A DNA stretch of 60,025 nt from Nannocystaceae bacterium (GTDB lineage Bacteria > Myxococcota_A > Polyangia > Nannocystales > Nannocystaceae). The DNA lies in NCBI GenBank assembly GCA_019694555.1, contig JAIBBS010000026.1, positions 1 through 60,025 of the forward strand. Reading direction: 5' to 3'. Both the position numbers and the translations under genes were made by a program. Position 1 is the stretch's first letter. The number at the start of each line of letters is the position of its first letter. The notes beneath the pieces were generated by a model. The model ran no database searches. It was not told where the DNA came from and was given only the letters and a program-made list of their open reading frames with translations. This document shows, one piece after another, positions 28,327 to 38,914 of the stretch.

Positions 28327-29460
28327 GTGCGCGCCTCGATCCCGTCGCTGCTGCTGTTGCTGCTCGCCTGCCGTCCATCCGCGGGCTCGTCCGCGAGCCC
28401 GGGTTCGACGCCCTCGCCGCACGCGCGCCCGCCGGCGGCCAGCTCCGCGCGCGCGCCCAGCCCCGCGGACGACGGCGGCACCGCCACCGCGGACGCCACC
28501 GACGCTGGTCCCGCGAAGGTGCCGACGGTGGTCCGCGATCGCGAGGCGGATCAGATGTGGAACGTGCTCGGCGGCGTCGGCCTGCCGACCCGCACCGCCG
28601 TGGTCGCGCGCCGGGGCGCACTGCGCTTCGCAGCGCAGGGCGACGTCGCGGTCGCCGGCGATGCCGTGACCACGTTCGCGCCCCACCCGGTCGTCGCACG
28701 CGACGGCGAGCGCGTGCAGCTGGTGATCGATGGATTCGGCAACGCCGCCGCGCTGCTGCTGTGGGTCGACGCCGCCGACCTCGCGCCGCAGCTCGCCCGC
28801 GCCGCGGTGCTCCACGCCGATGCCCGGCTCGCGACCGCGGCGAGCGAGGGCGCGATCACCCTCGCCGCCGGCGAGGCGATCGACGTGCTCGAGCGCAAGG
28901 GCGCAGCGGCGCGCGTGCGCACGCACGAGGGCGAGTTCACCGGTTGGATCGACGCGTCTGCGCTCGACGTCGTCTTCGATCCGGTGCGCTTCCCCCTGCC
29001 CGAGGCCGATGGCCTGGCCAAGGCCGGTACGCCGATCCTGCGGCGCCCCGGCGGCAAGCCCATCTACACCCTGCCGCCGGGCGGCGACACCGAGACCGTC
29101 CGCGTGCTCGAGTCCCGCAAGGGCTGGAAGCGCATCGAGTACGTGCAACCGTGCCGCGAGGGCGTGCACGTGCAGGGCTGGGTTCCCGCCGCGAAGGTCG
29201 AGAGCATCGGCCCGATGGGGACCGGCTACGGCTGCGGCGGTGCCGGTGGCATCCCGCCGATCTCGTGGGGCGCGCTCGAGTCGGCACCGAAGGTCGAGCT
29301 CGCGGCCGACACCGGCTTGGTCGATGAACGCGGCTCGCTCGTCGGTCGCACCAAGCGTGCGGTCGAGCTGCGCCGCGGCCCCGACGGCCGCGTGCGCGTG
29401 CCGACTGCGTGGGGACTCGTCGCAGTCGAGGTCGAGCAGGCGCCCGCGGCCGCGCGCTGA
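28327..29460 (+). CDS. SH3-like domain lipoprotein, unknown function
   Basis: The product (377 residues from GTG 28327) has a lipoprotein signal SLLLLLLACRPS and a Ser/Ala/Pro linker. Three bacterial-SH3-like segments follow, recognisable as ITLAAGEAIDVLERKGAAARV, then PILRRPGGKPIYTLPPG with RVLESRKGWKRIEYV, and a C-terminal VGRTKRAVELRRGP. GCGGAGG is an odd Gly/Cys spot. I chose GTG because it starts a compact signal peptide and lies 7 nt after TACGCT; ATG 28291 (overlapping the previous stop) would add 12 residues. It probably binds cell wall or partner proteins. Confidence 0.68.
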   Translation: MRASIPSLLLLLLACRPSAGSSASPGSTPSPHARPPAASSARAPSPADDGGTATADATDAGPAKVPTVVRDREADQMWNVLGGVGLPTRTAVVARRGALRFAAQGDVAVAGDAVTTFAPHPVVARDGERVQLVIDGFGNAAALLLWVDAADLAPQLARAAVLHADARLATAASEGAITLAAGEAIDVLERKGAAARVRTHEGEFTGWIDASALDVVFDPVRFPLPEADGLAKAGTPILRRPGGKPIYTLPPGGDTETVRVLESRKGWKRIEYVQPCREGVHVQGWVPAAKVESIGPMGTGYGCGGAGGIPPISWGALESAPKVELAADTGLVDERGSLVGRTKRAVELRRGPDGRVRVPTAWGLVAVEVEQAPAAAR

Positions 29461-29519
29461 GGGTCGCGGACGCTGCGTCGTCCCAGCTGGCCCATTGATC
29501 CGGGCTCGACGACGTCGCG

Positions 29520-32462
29520 CTAGCCCGCGGCGTCGCGCGCGTCGTCGCTGCCGCCGGGCACCGCGATCTCGGCCGCGAACAACCGCGGCTCGTCGATCAC
29601 CGCCGCGACCGCCTCCGCCGCGCGGTCGCGCAGCGCGACGATGGCCGCGATCTCCTCGCTCGGCTGGGGACGCGGCGGCACCGGGATCGGCTCGGCCACC
29701 GTGACCGCGATCCGTGCCGGCCGCGGCAACCACGTGCCGTCGCGCAGGGCCCGACGCGAGCCGACGATGCCGAAGGGACACAGCGGCGTGCCGGTGTGCA
29801 GCGCCAGGCGGAACGCGCCCAGCTTGAAGCTGCGCAGGCCGACCTCGGGGCTGAAGGTGCCCTCGGGGAACAGCACGACCTTGTGGCCGTCGCGCAGCAG
29901 CGACACCACGGCTTCGAGATCCGCGAGCGAGCGCTGGGTGCTGTGGCGATCGAGGAACACGTGGCCGAGCTTGCGCAGCACCGGGCCCAGCAGCGGCGTG
30001 TCGCGCAGCTCGCCCTTGATCACGAAGCGCACGTCGGGCGGCAGCGCGGCGCCGCAGATCAGGAAATCGAGGTAGCCGCAGTGGTTGCCGACCAGGATCG
30101 CCGCGCCCGCAGGCAGCCGTGACAGACCGTGCACGCGCGGCCGCAGGCCCGCGAGCGTCATGACCGCGCGGGCCTGCCACGCGATCACGCGGCGCGCGGT
30201 GGCACCCGCGGGCACCAGTCGTCCGACCCCCAGCGCGACGCCGCAGCCCACCACGATCACCGTCGCGGCCCACAGCCCGAACAGCAGCCGCGCCAGCGCG
30301 CGCGCGGCCTGGCCCAGCCGCGCCGGCACGCTGCCCAGCAGCAGGCCCGCGGCCTGTCGCGCGAACGAGCCGTGCCGCGCGGTGAGCGTGCCGGCGAGGT
30401 AGCGCTGCCGCGTGGCGTTGCGCTGGATCTTGCCGCTCGAGGTCTTGAGCACCGCGCCCGGCGGCACCAGCTCGACGCGATCGGGCGGCACCCCCACTCG
30501 CGCGGTGATGGCCTCGACCGCACGACCGACCAGGATCTCGCGCGCGGTCGGATCGCGCTCGCGGCTCTCGGCGACCACGACGATCTGCTCGGTGCCCGCG
30601 GCCTCGTCGCGCACCGCGAACGCGGCCACGCAACCCTGACGGATGCCCGCGACCGTGGCCGCGGCCTCCTCGATCTCATGCGGGTAGTAGTTGCGCCCGC
30701 CCTTGATGATGATGTCCTTGACGCGGCCGACGATGAACAGCTCGCCGTCCTCGGCGCGGTAGCCCAGATCGCCGGTGTCGACCCAGCCGCCCTCGCGCTT
30801 CACCGCCGCGGTCGCGTCGGGCCGGCGGTAGTAGCCCTTGAACGTCGACGGCCCGCGGAAGCGCACCACACCGCGCGTGCGCGGCGGCACCGGCTCGCCG
30901 CGATCGTCGACCACCTGCAGCTCGTGGCCCGGCACCGCGAAGCCGACGCCGACGAACTCGAGCGCGGCGGCGTCGCCCGAGACCGGCACCGCGACGCCGT
31001 CCTGCTCGAAGCGCGCGCGGTCGATGCGATCGATCCGCGGCACGCGGTCCAGCGGCGCGAACGCGACCGCGACCATGTTCTCGGCCAGGCCGTAGGCGCA
31101 GAACAGTGCCTCGCGGCGCAGCCCGACCGCGCCGAAGCGGGTCGCGAAGCGATCGAGCGTGCCCGGCAGGATCGGCTCGGAGCCGTTGAGGATCGCACGG
31201 ACCTGCGACAGCTGCAGCCCCGCGAGCTCCTCGTCGGCGATGCGCTTGACGCAGAGGTCGAACGCGAAGTTCGGCGCGACCGAGCAGGTCGCACGGTAGT
31301 CCGACAGCGCGCGCAGCCACCACGCCGGCCGCGTCAGGAACGCCAGCGGCGAGCCCAGCACCACCGGCACGCCGGCGAACAGCGGCATCAGCCAGCCCGC
31401 GATGAGGCCCATGTCGTGGTACAGCGGCAACCAGCTGACCAGCACGTCGCTGGGCATCAGGCCGCAGCCGGCTGCGGCGGCGCGGATGTTCGCCAGCACC
31501 GCCGCGTGCGTGAGCTCGACGCCCTTGGGATCGCCGGTGCTGCCCGAGGTGTACTGGATGAGCGCGGTGTCCTGCGGCCCGATCGCCGCGCGCGTGCCCG
31601 AGGCGTGCAGCGGTACCGTGCCCGCGGCCGGCAGCAACGCCTCGATCGCGAGCACCTGCTGCACCGCGGCGACGCGGTCGCGCGCGATGTCGGCGACGCG
31701 CGCGGCACGGTCGAAGGTCACGAGGATCTGCGCCTGCGCGTTGTCGAGGATGTTGGTGCAGCGACCGATGTACTCGGCGATGCGATCGAGCCGCATCGGC
31801 GGATACAGCGGCACCGGCACGCCGCCGGCCATCAGCGCGCCCATGAACGCCGCGAAGTAGCCCAGCGACGTCGGCAGCATGATCGCGACCTTGGCCCCCG
31901 GCGACAGCCCGCGCGCGCGCAGTCCCGCCGCGACCGCCGACGCGGCCTCGTGCAGCATGCGGTGCGTGATGCACAGCGTGCTGCCGTCGTCGTCCTCGAG
32001 CACGATGTGCACGCGCTCGGGCTGGATGCGCAGGTGGTACTCGAGCAGCTCGACCAGGCTCTGCGCCTCGGTCGGTCGTGGCCCGGGTGGCTCGCGCGGC
32101 AGCAACGACGCGCGGTCGGCCGCCGCCGTGGTCGCGGCCACCGGTGCGCGCGCGCCCTGCTGCTCGATCAACGCCAGCAGCGCGCGCGGCGTGTCGACCA
32201 GGCCGAACGCCTCGGTCGGCAGCCGCAGGCCGAACGCCGCCTCCGCGCGCACGCCCAGCTCGACGCGCTCGAGGCTACCCAGACCCAGCTCGCGCTCGAA
32301 CGACACGTCGGGCCCGAGCTGGCCCAGGCCGCGTCCGTCGCTGACGTCGACCACGACGCTGCGCACGACCTCGAGCACCCGCGCCAGCTCCGGGCGCGCG
32401 AGCGCCGGGCTCTTCGCGTCAGGCGTGGGCTCGGGCGAGCCGGAGACGTGCGGCGACGGCAC
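29520..32462 (-). CDS. Three-domain fusion: ACP, acyl-AMP ligase, PlsC acyltransferase
   Basis: The 980-residue protein has an acyl-carrier-like domain (about 25-95, carrier Ser63 in [11 protein letters not shown]) and a FAAL/FadD-like adenylating domain (about 130-690; [14 protein letters not shown] near 303, [40 protein letters not shown] and [10 protein letters not shown]). A hydrophobic segment (about 730-750) leads to a PlsC/LPLAT domain (NHCGYLD matching HX4D near 791, and FPEGTFSP near 865). One polypeptide could activate a fatty acid, load it on its own carrier and transfer it to a lysophospholipid or other acceptor. The GTG start is 48 nt behind clpX. The substrate is unknown. Confidence 0.85.
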   Translation of the reverse strand: MPSPHVSGSPEPTPDAKSPALARPELARVLEVVRSVVVDVSDGRGLGQLGPDVSFERELGLGSLERVELGVRAEAAFGLRLPTEAFGLVDTPRALLALIEQQGARAPVAATTAAADRASLLPREPPGPRPTEAQSLVELLEYHLRIQPERVHIVLEDDDGSTLCITHRMLHEAASAVAAGLRARGLSPGAKVAIMLPTSLGYFAAFMGALMAGGVPVPLYPPMRLDRIAEYIGRCTNILDNAQAQILVTFDRAARVADIARDRVAAVQQVLAIEALLPAAGTVPLHASGTRAAIGPQDTALIQYTSGSTGDPKGVELTHAAVLANIRAAAAGCGLMPSDVLVSWLPLYHDMGLIAGWLMPLFAGVPVVLGSPLAFLTRPAWWLRALSDYRATCSVAPNFAFDLCVKRIADEELAGLQLSQVRAILNGSEPILPGTLDRFATRFGAVGLRREALFCAYGLAENMVAVAFAPLDRVPRIDRIDRARFEQDGVAVPVSGDAAALEFVGVGFAVPGHELQVVDDRGEPVPPRTRGVVRFRGPSTFKGYYRRPDATAAVKREGGWVDTGDLGYRAEDGELFIVGRVKDIIIKGGRNYYPHEIEEAAATVAGIRQGCVAAFAVRDEAAGTEQIVVVAESRERDPTAREILVGRAVEAITARVGVPPDRVELVPPGAVLKTSSGKIQRNATRQRYLAGTLTARHGSFARQAAGLLLGSVPARLGQAARALARLLFGLWAATVIVVGCGVALGVGRLVPAGATARRVIAWQARAVMTLAGLRPRVHGLSRLPAGAAILVGNHCGYLDFLICGAALPPDVRFVIKGELRDTPLLGPVLRKLGHVFLDRHSTQRSLADLEAVVSLLRDGHKVVLFPEGTFSPEVGLRSFKLGAFRLALHTGTPLCPFGIVGSRRALRDGTWLPRPARIAVTVAEPIPVPPRPQPSEEIAAIVALRDRAAEAVAAVIDEPRLFAAEIAVPGGSDDARDAAG

Positions 32463-32510
32463 GGCGCGGCCGAGGGTACCCCGAAACCGCGCCGCCGTCC
32501 GGCGAGAGGC

Positions 32511-33773
<1,263 letters not shown>

Positions 33774-33798
33774 GTCGCCGTCCCTTCCCGCCTTGCCA

Positions 33799-34455
33799 TC
33801 ACGTGCCCGGCGTGGGTGCCGGACGGATCAGGACCTCGTCGACCAAGCCGTAACGCTTCGCCGTGTCCGCATCCATGAACTTGTCGCGATCGGTGTCGCG
33901 AAGGATCTCTTCGATGTCGCGCCCGCAGTGCTGCGCGAGGATCTCGTTGAGTCGCGCCTTGAGCCGCAGCACCTCGCGCGCCTGGATCTCGATGTCGGTC
34001 GCCTGGCCCTGCGCGCCGCCGTGCGGCTGGTGGATCATGATCCGCGCGTTGGGCAGTGCGAAGCGCTTCTTGGGTGCACCGGCCGCGAGGATGACCGCGC
34101 CCATCGACGCGGCCTGACCCAGGCAGTACGTGGCGACCGGCGCCTTGACGTGCTGCATGGTGTCGTAGATCGCGAGCCCTGCCGTGACCACGCCGCCGGG
34201 CGAGTTGATGTACAGGCGGATGTCCTTCTCCGGATCCTCCGACTCGAGGTACAGCAACTGCGCGATCACGACGTTGGCGACCTGGTCGTTGATCGGGGTG
34301 CCGAGGAACACGATGCGGTCCTTCAGCAGCCGGCTGTAGATGTCCCAGGAGCGTTCGCCCCGATGGGTCTGCTCGATGACGAACGGAATGCTCGCCTGTG
34401 GGTCACCCCAGTAGAGGTCCGGAAGCATGCCGGCGCGGCCGTCGCGATCAACCAT
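33799..34455 (-). CDS. clpP: ClpP, serine protease subunit
   Basis: The 218-residue peptidase forms the tetradecameric chamber of ClpXP. Catalytic Ser in [11 protein letters not shown], His in [12 protein letters not shown] and Asp in RDTDRD are present, as are [11 protein letters not shown] and the C-terminal GLVDEVL. The order tig-clpP-clpX is the classic one. A 20-residue N-terminal region ([17 protein letters not shown]) is slightly long and may be a propeptide. Confidence 0.97.
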   Translation of the reverse strand: MVDRDGRAGMLPDLYWGDPQASIPFVIEQTHRGERSWDIYSRLLKDRIVFLGTPINDQVANVVIAQLLYLESEDPEKDIRLYINSPGGVVTAGLAIYDTMQHVKAPVATYCLGQAASMGAVILAAGAPKKRFALPNARIMIHQPHGGAQGQATDIEIQAREVLRLKARLNEILAQHCGRDIEEILRDTDRDKFMDADTAKRYGLVDEVLIRPAPTPGT

Positions 34456-34519
34456 GAATGCCCTCGTCGCGGCTCCCGAGCGCGATTGGCTGTGTGTTCG
34501 AGGGGAGCATCACTTCGCT

Positions 34520-34548
34520 ATGTTGTACGGGCGTGCCCCCCGATGCAA
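34520..34548 (-). promoter_or_regulatory. Weak candidate promoter upstream of clpP
   Basis: In the 256-nt tig-clpP gap, minus-strand TTGCAT (34548-34543), a 17-bp spacer and CAACAT (34525-34520) occur in an AT-richer patch about 65 nt before clpP. It matches the consensus at only half the positions. No other gene or clear structure is seen in this gap. Confidence 0.25.
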
Positions 34549-34711
34549 GGCCTGGCATCGGCCGCCGCAGGCCCGCGCTGGAGCGCACGTTGTGGGCCAC
34601 GGGCGGCGTCGGCGGGGGTCGCGAGGGTCCACTGCGCGCGGCTCGTGCAGGTGGTTGCACACCGCGCCGATCGGAGCTGCCCGATGCGACAGGTCGTGCC
34701 TGCTCGCGCGG

Positions 34712-36094
34712 CTACGTCTCGGTCCCACTTGGGGCCGCAGCGTCCGCCGAGCCTTCGCCCTCGTCGCTGCTCTCGACCGGATCGGGCGCCTCGGTGACCT
34801 CGGCCTTCGACATCAGGAAGTCGAGGATCTTCTCCTCGCGCATCTGCGCCCGCACGAGCACGAGCTGCCCGTTCTTCTCCATCTGGGCGCGCATGCGCGC
34901 GAGGTTCTGGCCGCTCTCCTCCGCCATCTTGGTGAGCTCGGCCTCGAACTCCTCCTCGGCGACGTCGAGCGACTCGCTCTTGCCGATCGCGTCGAGCAGC
35001 AGGAACGCCTTGACGTTGAACAGCGCCTGCGGGCGGATGCGCCGCGCGAGGTCGGCCTCGGAGGTGCCGACGTTGGCGAGCTTGAGCCCCTGCTGGGCCA
35101 GCTGACGCTTGGTCGCGTCGATCTGGGCCGAGACCTCGCGCGCGATCATCGACGGCGCGACCTCGAACTCGTTGCGCTCGAGCAGGGTCGCGACCAGGCG
35201 ACGACGCGCGTCACGCTCGGCCTCGTCGGCGTCGTCCTGCTTGATCTTCTCCTCGATCTTGCCGCGCAGCTCCGCCAGCGACTCGGCCTCGCCGGTGTCG
35301 CGCGCGAAGTCGTCGTCGAGCGCGGGCACGTGCTTGACCCGCACCTCGCGCAGGCCCAGGGCCAGCACGGCCTCCTTGCCCTTGAGCTCGGGTCGCATGC
35401 GCGCCTCGGGCGGCACGAAACGGACCGTGCGCAGCGAGCCCACGGCCGACAGCTCGACGTCCTCCATCACCGCGGCGAGGCCGGGGATGAACTCGTTCTT
35501 GTCGACGCCGATGTCGACGCGGACGTCCTTGCGCGTGACGCGGGTGTCGCCGATCTGGCCCTCGACGTCGACGGTCCACACGTCGCCGGCGGCGGTCTTG
35601 GTGCGCGGCGTCTCGCCCTCGGCGGGCTCGGGGATCGCCCGCAGCTCGGTGAGCGACTCGCGGCGACGCTCGAGCTCGGCGGTGACCTTGGCCTCGTCGA
35701 CGACCGCGGGGCGACGGCGCACCGGCACGCCGGTGTAGTCCTTGGGCTGGATCGACGGCGGCACCTCGAAGCGCGCGGCGTAGGAGAACGGCGCGCCCTG
35801 CTCGAGCGACGACGACTCGAGCACCGGCTGCGTCAGCGGCACCACCGAGTGCTGCGTCACCGCGGTCTGGAAGGTCTCCTGCACGAGGTCACGCGCGAGC
35901 TCTTGCCGCACGCTCTTGCCGAACATGCGCTCGAGCACCGGCGCCGGGATCTTGCCGGGGCGGAACCCGGGCACCCGCGCGCGCCGGCCCAGATCCCGCA
36001 GCTTGTCCTGTAGTCGCGTGGAGATGTCGGTCCAGGGGATCTCGACCTTCACGCGGCACTCGACAGGACTGATTCGCTCGACGGACGACTGCAT
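34712..36094 (-). CDS. tig: Trigger factor, ribosome-associated chaperone
   Basis: This 460-residue peptidyl-prolyl isomerase/chaperone binds the ribosome at the exit tunnel. The N-terminal ribosome-binding domain has the signature RVPGFRPGKIPAPVLERMFG. The FKBP-like domain (about 165-250) and the helical C-terminal domain (EVAPSMIAREV, LLLDAIGKSESLDV) follow, with an acidic tail. ATG 36094 fits the family start (MQSSVERISPVECRVKVEIP); the much longer open frame upstream is antisense to other genes. AAGGG precedes the ATG. Confidence 0.95.
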   Translation of the reverse strand: MQSSVERISPVECRVKVEIPWTDISTRLQDKLRDLGRRARVPGFRPGKIPAPVLERMFGKSVRQELARDLVQETFQTAVTQHSVVPLTQPVLESSSLEQGAPFSYAARFEVPPSIQPKDYTGVPVRRRPAVVDEAKVTAELERRRESLTELRAIPEPAEGETPRTKTAAGDVWTVDVEGQIGDTRVTRKDVRVDIGVDKNEFIPGLAAVMEDVELSAVGSLRTVRFVPPEARMRPELKGKEAVLALGLREVRVKHVPALDDDFARDTGEAESLAELRGKIEEKIKQDDADEAERDARRRLVATLLERNEFEVAPSMIAREVSAQIDATKRQLAQQGLKLANVGTSEADLARRIRPQALFNVKAFLLLDAIGKSESLDVAEEEFEAELTKMAEESGQNLARMRAQMEKNGQLVLVRAQMREEKILDFLMSKAEVTEAPDPVESSDEGEGSADAAAPSGTET

Positions 36095-36102
36095 GGGCGG
36101 CC

Positions 36103-36132
36103 CTTCTAGCAGGGGCCCGACCCCGTCCACAA
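36103..36132 (-). promoter_or_regulatory. Candidate promoter of tig
   Basis: Minus-strand TTGTGG (36132-36127), an 18-bp spacer and TAGAAG (36108-36103) precede ATG 36094. The -10 lacks the final T, and AAGGG at its end may serve as the ribosome binding site instead. Confidence 0.3.
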
Positions 36133-36253
36133 GCGCCCGGCCGCGGGGCGAGCGAACGCTGGGCGACGCCCGGCTTCGCGCGAACGCGGCCGGCGCGTGA
36201 GGGTCCTCGTGCACCGGGCCCGCGGGCGCGCGACTCCCTGGTACCGTGCCAAG

Positions 36254-37720
36254 GTGGCACCACGTCGGCACACCCGCTCCGCCTCGCCTTCGCCCGCTGC
36301 CTGGCCGCTGCTCGCGGCGCTCGGGCTCGCATGCGGCGGCAACGAGCCCGCAGCGGGCCACGACGACGGCAGCGAGGGCGGCTCGAGCGGCGCCGACGGC
36401 AGCGGCGGCAGCAGCGACGGCGACGGCATCAGCGGCGCCGACGGCAGCGACAGCGGCGGCACCACCGACGCGCGCCCCGACTGGGTGCACGACGTCGCGC
36501 CGCTGGTGTTCGAGCACTGCGTGCCGTGCCACGCCGACGGCGGCATCGCACCGTTCTCGCTGCAGGACTACGACAGCGCGGCGACGTGGTCGGGGTCGAT
36601 CGCGGCGCAGGTGCAGATCGGCTTGATGCCGCCGTGGCACGCGCTGACGACCGACGAGTGCGCGCCGCCGCTGCCGTTCGCCCACGACGCGCGGCTGGGC
36701 GAGGCGCAGATCCAGCTGCTGGCCGACTGGAACAGCGGCGGTGCGCCGCAGGGCGACCCCGCCGACGCGGTGCCGCTGCCCGAGCCGCCGTCGCTCGATC
36801 TCGCCGACCCCAGCGCGACGGTGGCGATGGGCGGCAGCGTCACGGTCGCGCCGCAGGGCGGCGTGCGTGATTTCTTCCACTGCCTCAGCTTCGATCCCGG
36901 CAACAGCGAGGACGTGTTCGTCGATGGCCTGCAGGTGTTGCCGGGCAACCGCGCGATCGTCCACCACGTGCTCATCTACGTCGACGAAGGCGCCGAGTCG
37001 GCGGCGTGGCCCGACGGCGTCTCGCACGACTGTGGCGGCGGCGCGGGCGTCGGTGCGGCGACGCTGGTGGGCGGCTGGGTGCCCGGCAGCATGCCGATCG
37101 AGCTGCCCGACGGCGTGGGCCTGACGCTGCCCGCGGGTGCACGCATCGTCTTCAACATGCACTACCACGCCGGCGACGACAGCGAACAGGTCGACGACGC
37201 CACGGCGCTGTCGATGCGCTGGTCGAGCACGATGCCGCAGTACGTCGGCCGCTTCGAGCTCATCGGCGCACCCGGTGCGGGCGAGCTCGACGACCCGCCG
37301 TTCTCGATCCCCGCCGACGCCACCGACCACGTCGAGAGCCTGCAGTACGTGGTGCCCGAGCTGGGCGTGCCCGAGGTGCGGGTGTTCTCGGTCGCCAACC
37401 ACATGCACAAGGTCGGCGTCGACATGCGCACCTCGCTGACCCGCGGCTCCGACGACACCTGCCTGCTGCAGACGCCGCGCTGGGACTTCAACTGGCAGCG
37501 CCTGTACGGCTACGACGCGGACATCGGCGCGATGCCGGAGGTCCTGCCCGGCGACGTCGTGCACGTGCGTTGCACCTACGACAACAGCCTGGGCAACCCT
37601 GCGGTGGTCGACGCGCTCGCCGAGCAGGGCCTGGACACGCCGCAGACCGTCGCGCTGGGCGAGGGTTCGCTCGACGAGATGTGCCTCGCCGGCATCGGTG
37701 TCGCCGTGCGAGTGTTCTAG
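36254..37720 (+). CDS. Copper type II monooxygenase-like lipoprotein with CxxCH motif
   Basis: The 488-residue product begins with a signal peptide ending LGLAC (lipoprotein), then about 40 residues of Gly/Ser/Asp linker. CVPCH at residues 89-93 is a cytochrome-c-type heme site. The rest matches the dopamine-beta-hydroxylase/PHM fold: histidine pairs in AIVHHVLIYVDEG, NMHYHAG and VANHMHKVG, with a disulfide-like Cys in FHCLSFDPG. It would be a periplasmic or surface mono-oxygenase or an electron-transfer relative. I chose GTG 36254 (AAGG upstream) over GTG 36197 because it starts the signal peptide. Its stop overlaps the convergent PLP gene (CTAG). Confidence 0.75.
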   Translation: MAPRRHTRSASPSPAAWPLLAALGLACGGNEPAAGHDDGSEGGSSGADGSGGSSDGDGISGADGSDSGGTTDARPDWVHDVAPLVFEHCVPCHADGGIAPFSLQDYDSAATWSGSIAAQVQIGLMPPWHALTTDECAPPLPFAHDARLGEAQIQLLADWNSGGAPQGDPADAVPLPEPPSLDLADPSATVAMGGSVTVAPQGGVRDFFHCLSFDPGNSEDVFVDGLQVLPGNRAIVHHVLIYVDEGAESAAWPDGVSHDCGGGAGVGAATLVGGWVPGSMPIELPDGVGLTLPAGARIVFNMHYHAGDDSEQVDDATALSMRWSSTMPQYVGRFELIGAPGAGELDDPPFSIPADATDHVESLQYVVPELGVPEVRVFSVANHMHKVGVDMRTSLTRGSDDTCLLQTPRWDFNWQRLYGYDADIGAMPEVLPGDVVHVRCTYDNSLGNPAVVDALAEQGLDTPQTVALGEGSLDEMCLAGIGVAVRVF

Positions 37721-38913
37721 CGGCCCGGCGCGCAGCGATCCAACGCCTGCAGCAGGTCGTCGCGCAGGTCGTCGAGGTCCTCGATGCCGACCGACAGCCG
37801 CACCAGGCCCTCGCGGATGCCCAGCGCCGCGCGCTGCTCGGGCGACAGCTCGTAGTAGCTCATGAGCGCCGGCTGCTCGATCAGGCTCTCGACGCCGCCC
37901 AGGCTCGGCGCGAGCTTGGGGATCTCGACCGCATCGACCAGCGCGGTGCCGGCCGCGAGCCCGTCGTGCAGCTCGAAGGTCACGACCGCGCCGCCGCCGC
38001 GGAGCAGCGTGCGCGCGATCGCGTGGTCGGGGTGGCTGGGCAGCATCGGGTACCACACGCGCGCGACCGCGGGATGCTGCTCGAGCGCCTGCGCCAGTGC
38101 CAGCGCGCTGGCGTTCTGCCGCTCGAGCCGCAGCGCGAGGGTCTTGAGCCCGCGCGCGAGCAGGAACGCCGACAGCGGATCGGCGATGCCGCCCAGCGTG
38201 CCCAGCTGCTCGCGCACGGCCTCGATCATGGCGTGGCGCCCGACGACCACGCCGCCGAGCAGATCGTTGTGACCGGCGAGGTACTTGGTGGTCGAGTGCA
38301 CGACCAGATCGGCGCCCAGTGCCAGCGGCTGCAGGTTCACCGGCGTGGCGAAGGTCGCATCGACGATGGTCTTGATCCGCTGCGATCGCGCGAGCGCGAC
38401 CACGGCGGCGAGATCGACCACGCGCAGGTACGGGTTGGTCGGCAGCTCGGTGAACAGCAGCTTGGTCTCGGGTCGCAGCGCCGCCGCGATCGCGTCGAGC
38501 TCGGGCGCGACCACGTCGACCGCGACGCCGAAGCGCGCGAGCGTGCCGGTCGCGAACGCGCGGGTCTTGCGGTAGACGTCGGCGGTGAAGACCGCGTGCG
38601 CGCCGTGGCGCAGCATCGCCAGGCACGTGGTCGTGATCGCGGCCATGCCCGAGGCCATCAGCACCGCGGCCTCGCCCCCGTCGAGCGCGGCGAGCTTGGC
38701 CTCGGCCGCGGCGATGGTGGGATTGCCGTAGCGGCCGTACTCGGGCGTGCGCGCCTGCTCGCCATCCATGTACGCGCGCAGCTCGGCGGTGTCGGCGAAC
38801 GGGAACGTCGACGACAGCACCACCGGCACCGTCAGCGAGTGACCGGCGCGCACGCGCGGCTCGCCGCCGTGGACCGACGCCGTCGAGGGACCGCGCTTGC
38901 GGTGGCGCTCCAT
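37717..38913 (-). CDS. Cys/Met-metabolism PLP-dependent enzyme
   Basis: The 398-residue member of the cystathionine gamma-synthase/lyase/O-acetylhomoserine sulfhydrylase family has the PLP lysine Lys210 in HSTTKYLAGHND, Asp185 in IVDATFATP, YGRYGNPT near 59-66 and ESLIEQPALMSYY at the C-terminus. The precise reaction (synthase, lyase or methionine gamma-lyase) cannot be read from motifs. It follows the TPR gene with a single nucleotide between stop and ATG, so it ends the pil/aro/acc block. Confidence 0.88.
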   Translation of the reverse strand: MERHRKRGPSTASVHGGEPRVRAGHSLTVPVVLSSTFPFADTAELRAYMDGEQARTPEYGRYGNPTIAAAEAKLAALDGGEAAVLMASGMAAITTTCLAMLRHGAHAVFTADVYRKTRAFATGTLARFGVAVDVVAPELDAIAAALRPETKLLFTELPTNPYLRVVDLAAVVALARSQRIKTIVDATFATPVNLQPLALGADLVVHSTTKYLAGHNDLLGGVVVGRHAMIEAVREQLGTLGGIADPLSAFLLARGLKTLALRLERQNASALALAQALEQHPAVARVWYPMLPSHPDHAIARTLLRGGGAVVTFELHDGLAAGTALVDAVEIPKLAPSLGGVESLIEQPALMSYYELSPEQRAALGIREGLVRLSVGIEDLDDLRDDLLQALDRCAPGR

Positions 38914-38914
38914 G

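Noticed and set aside
32462-32494. Hairpin (CGGCGCGG with CCGCGCCG) as clpX terminator
   Set aside because: The stem ends directly at the GTG of the next gene, has a 17-nt loop and no T run; it could as well affect translation, and evidence is too thin.
36095-38626. Upstream extension of the tig frame by over 800 codons
   Set aside because: It runs antisense through the copper-monooxygenase gene and into the PLP gene in another frame; trigger factor homology begins at ATG 36094.
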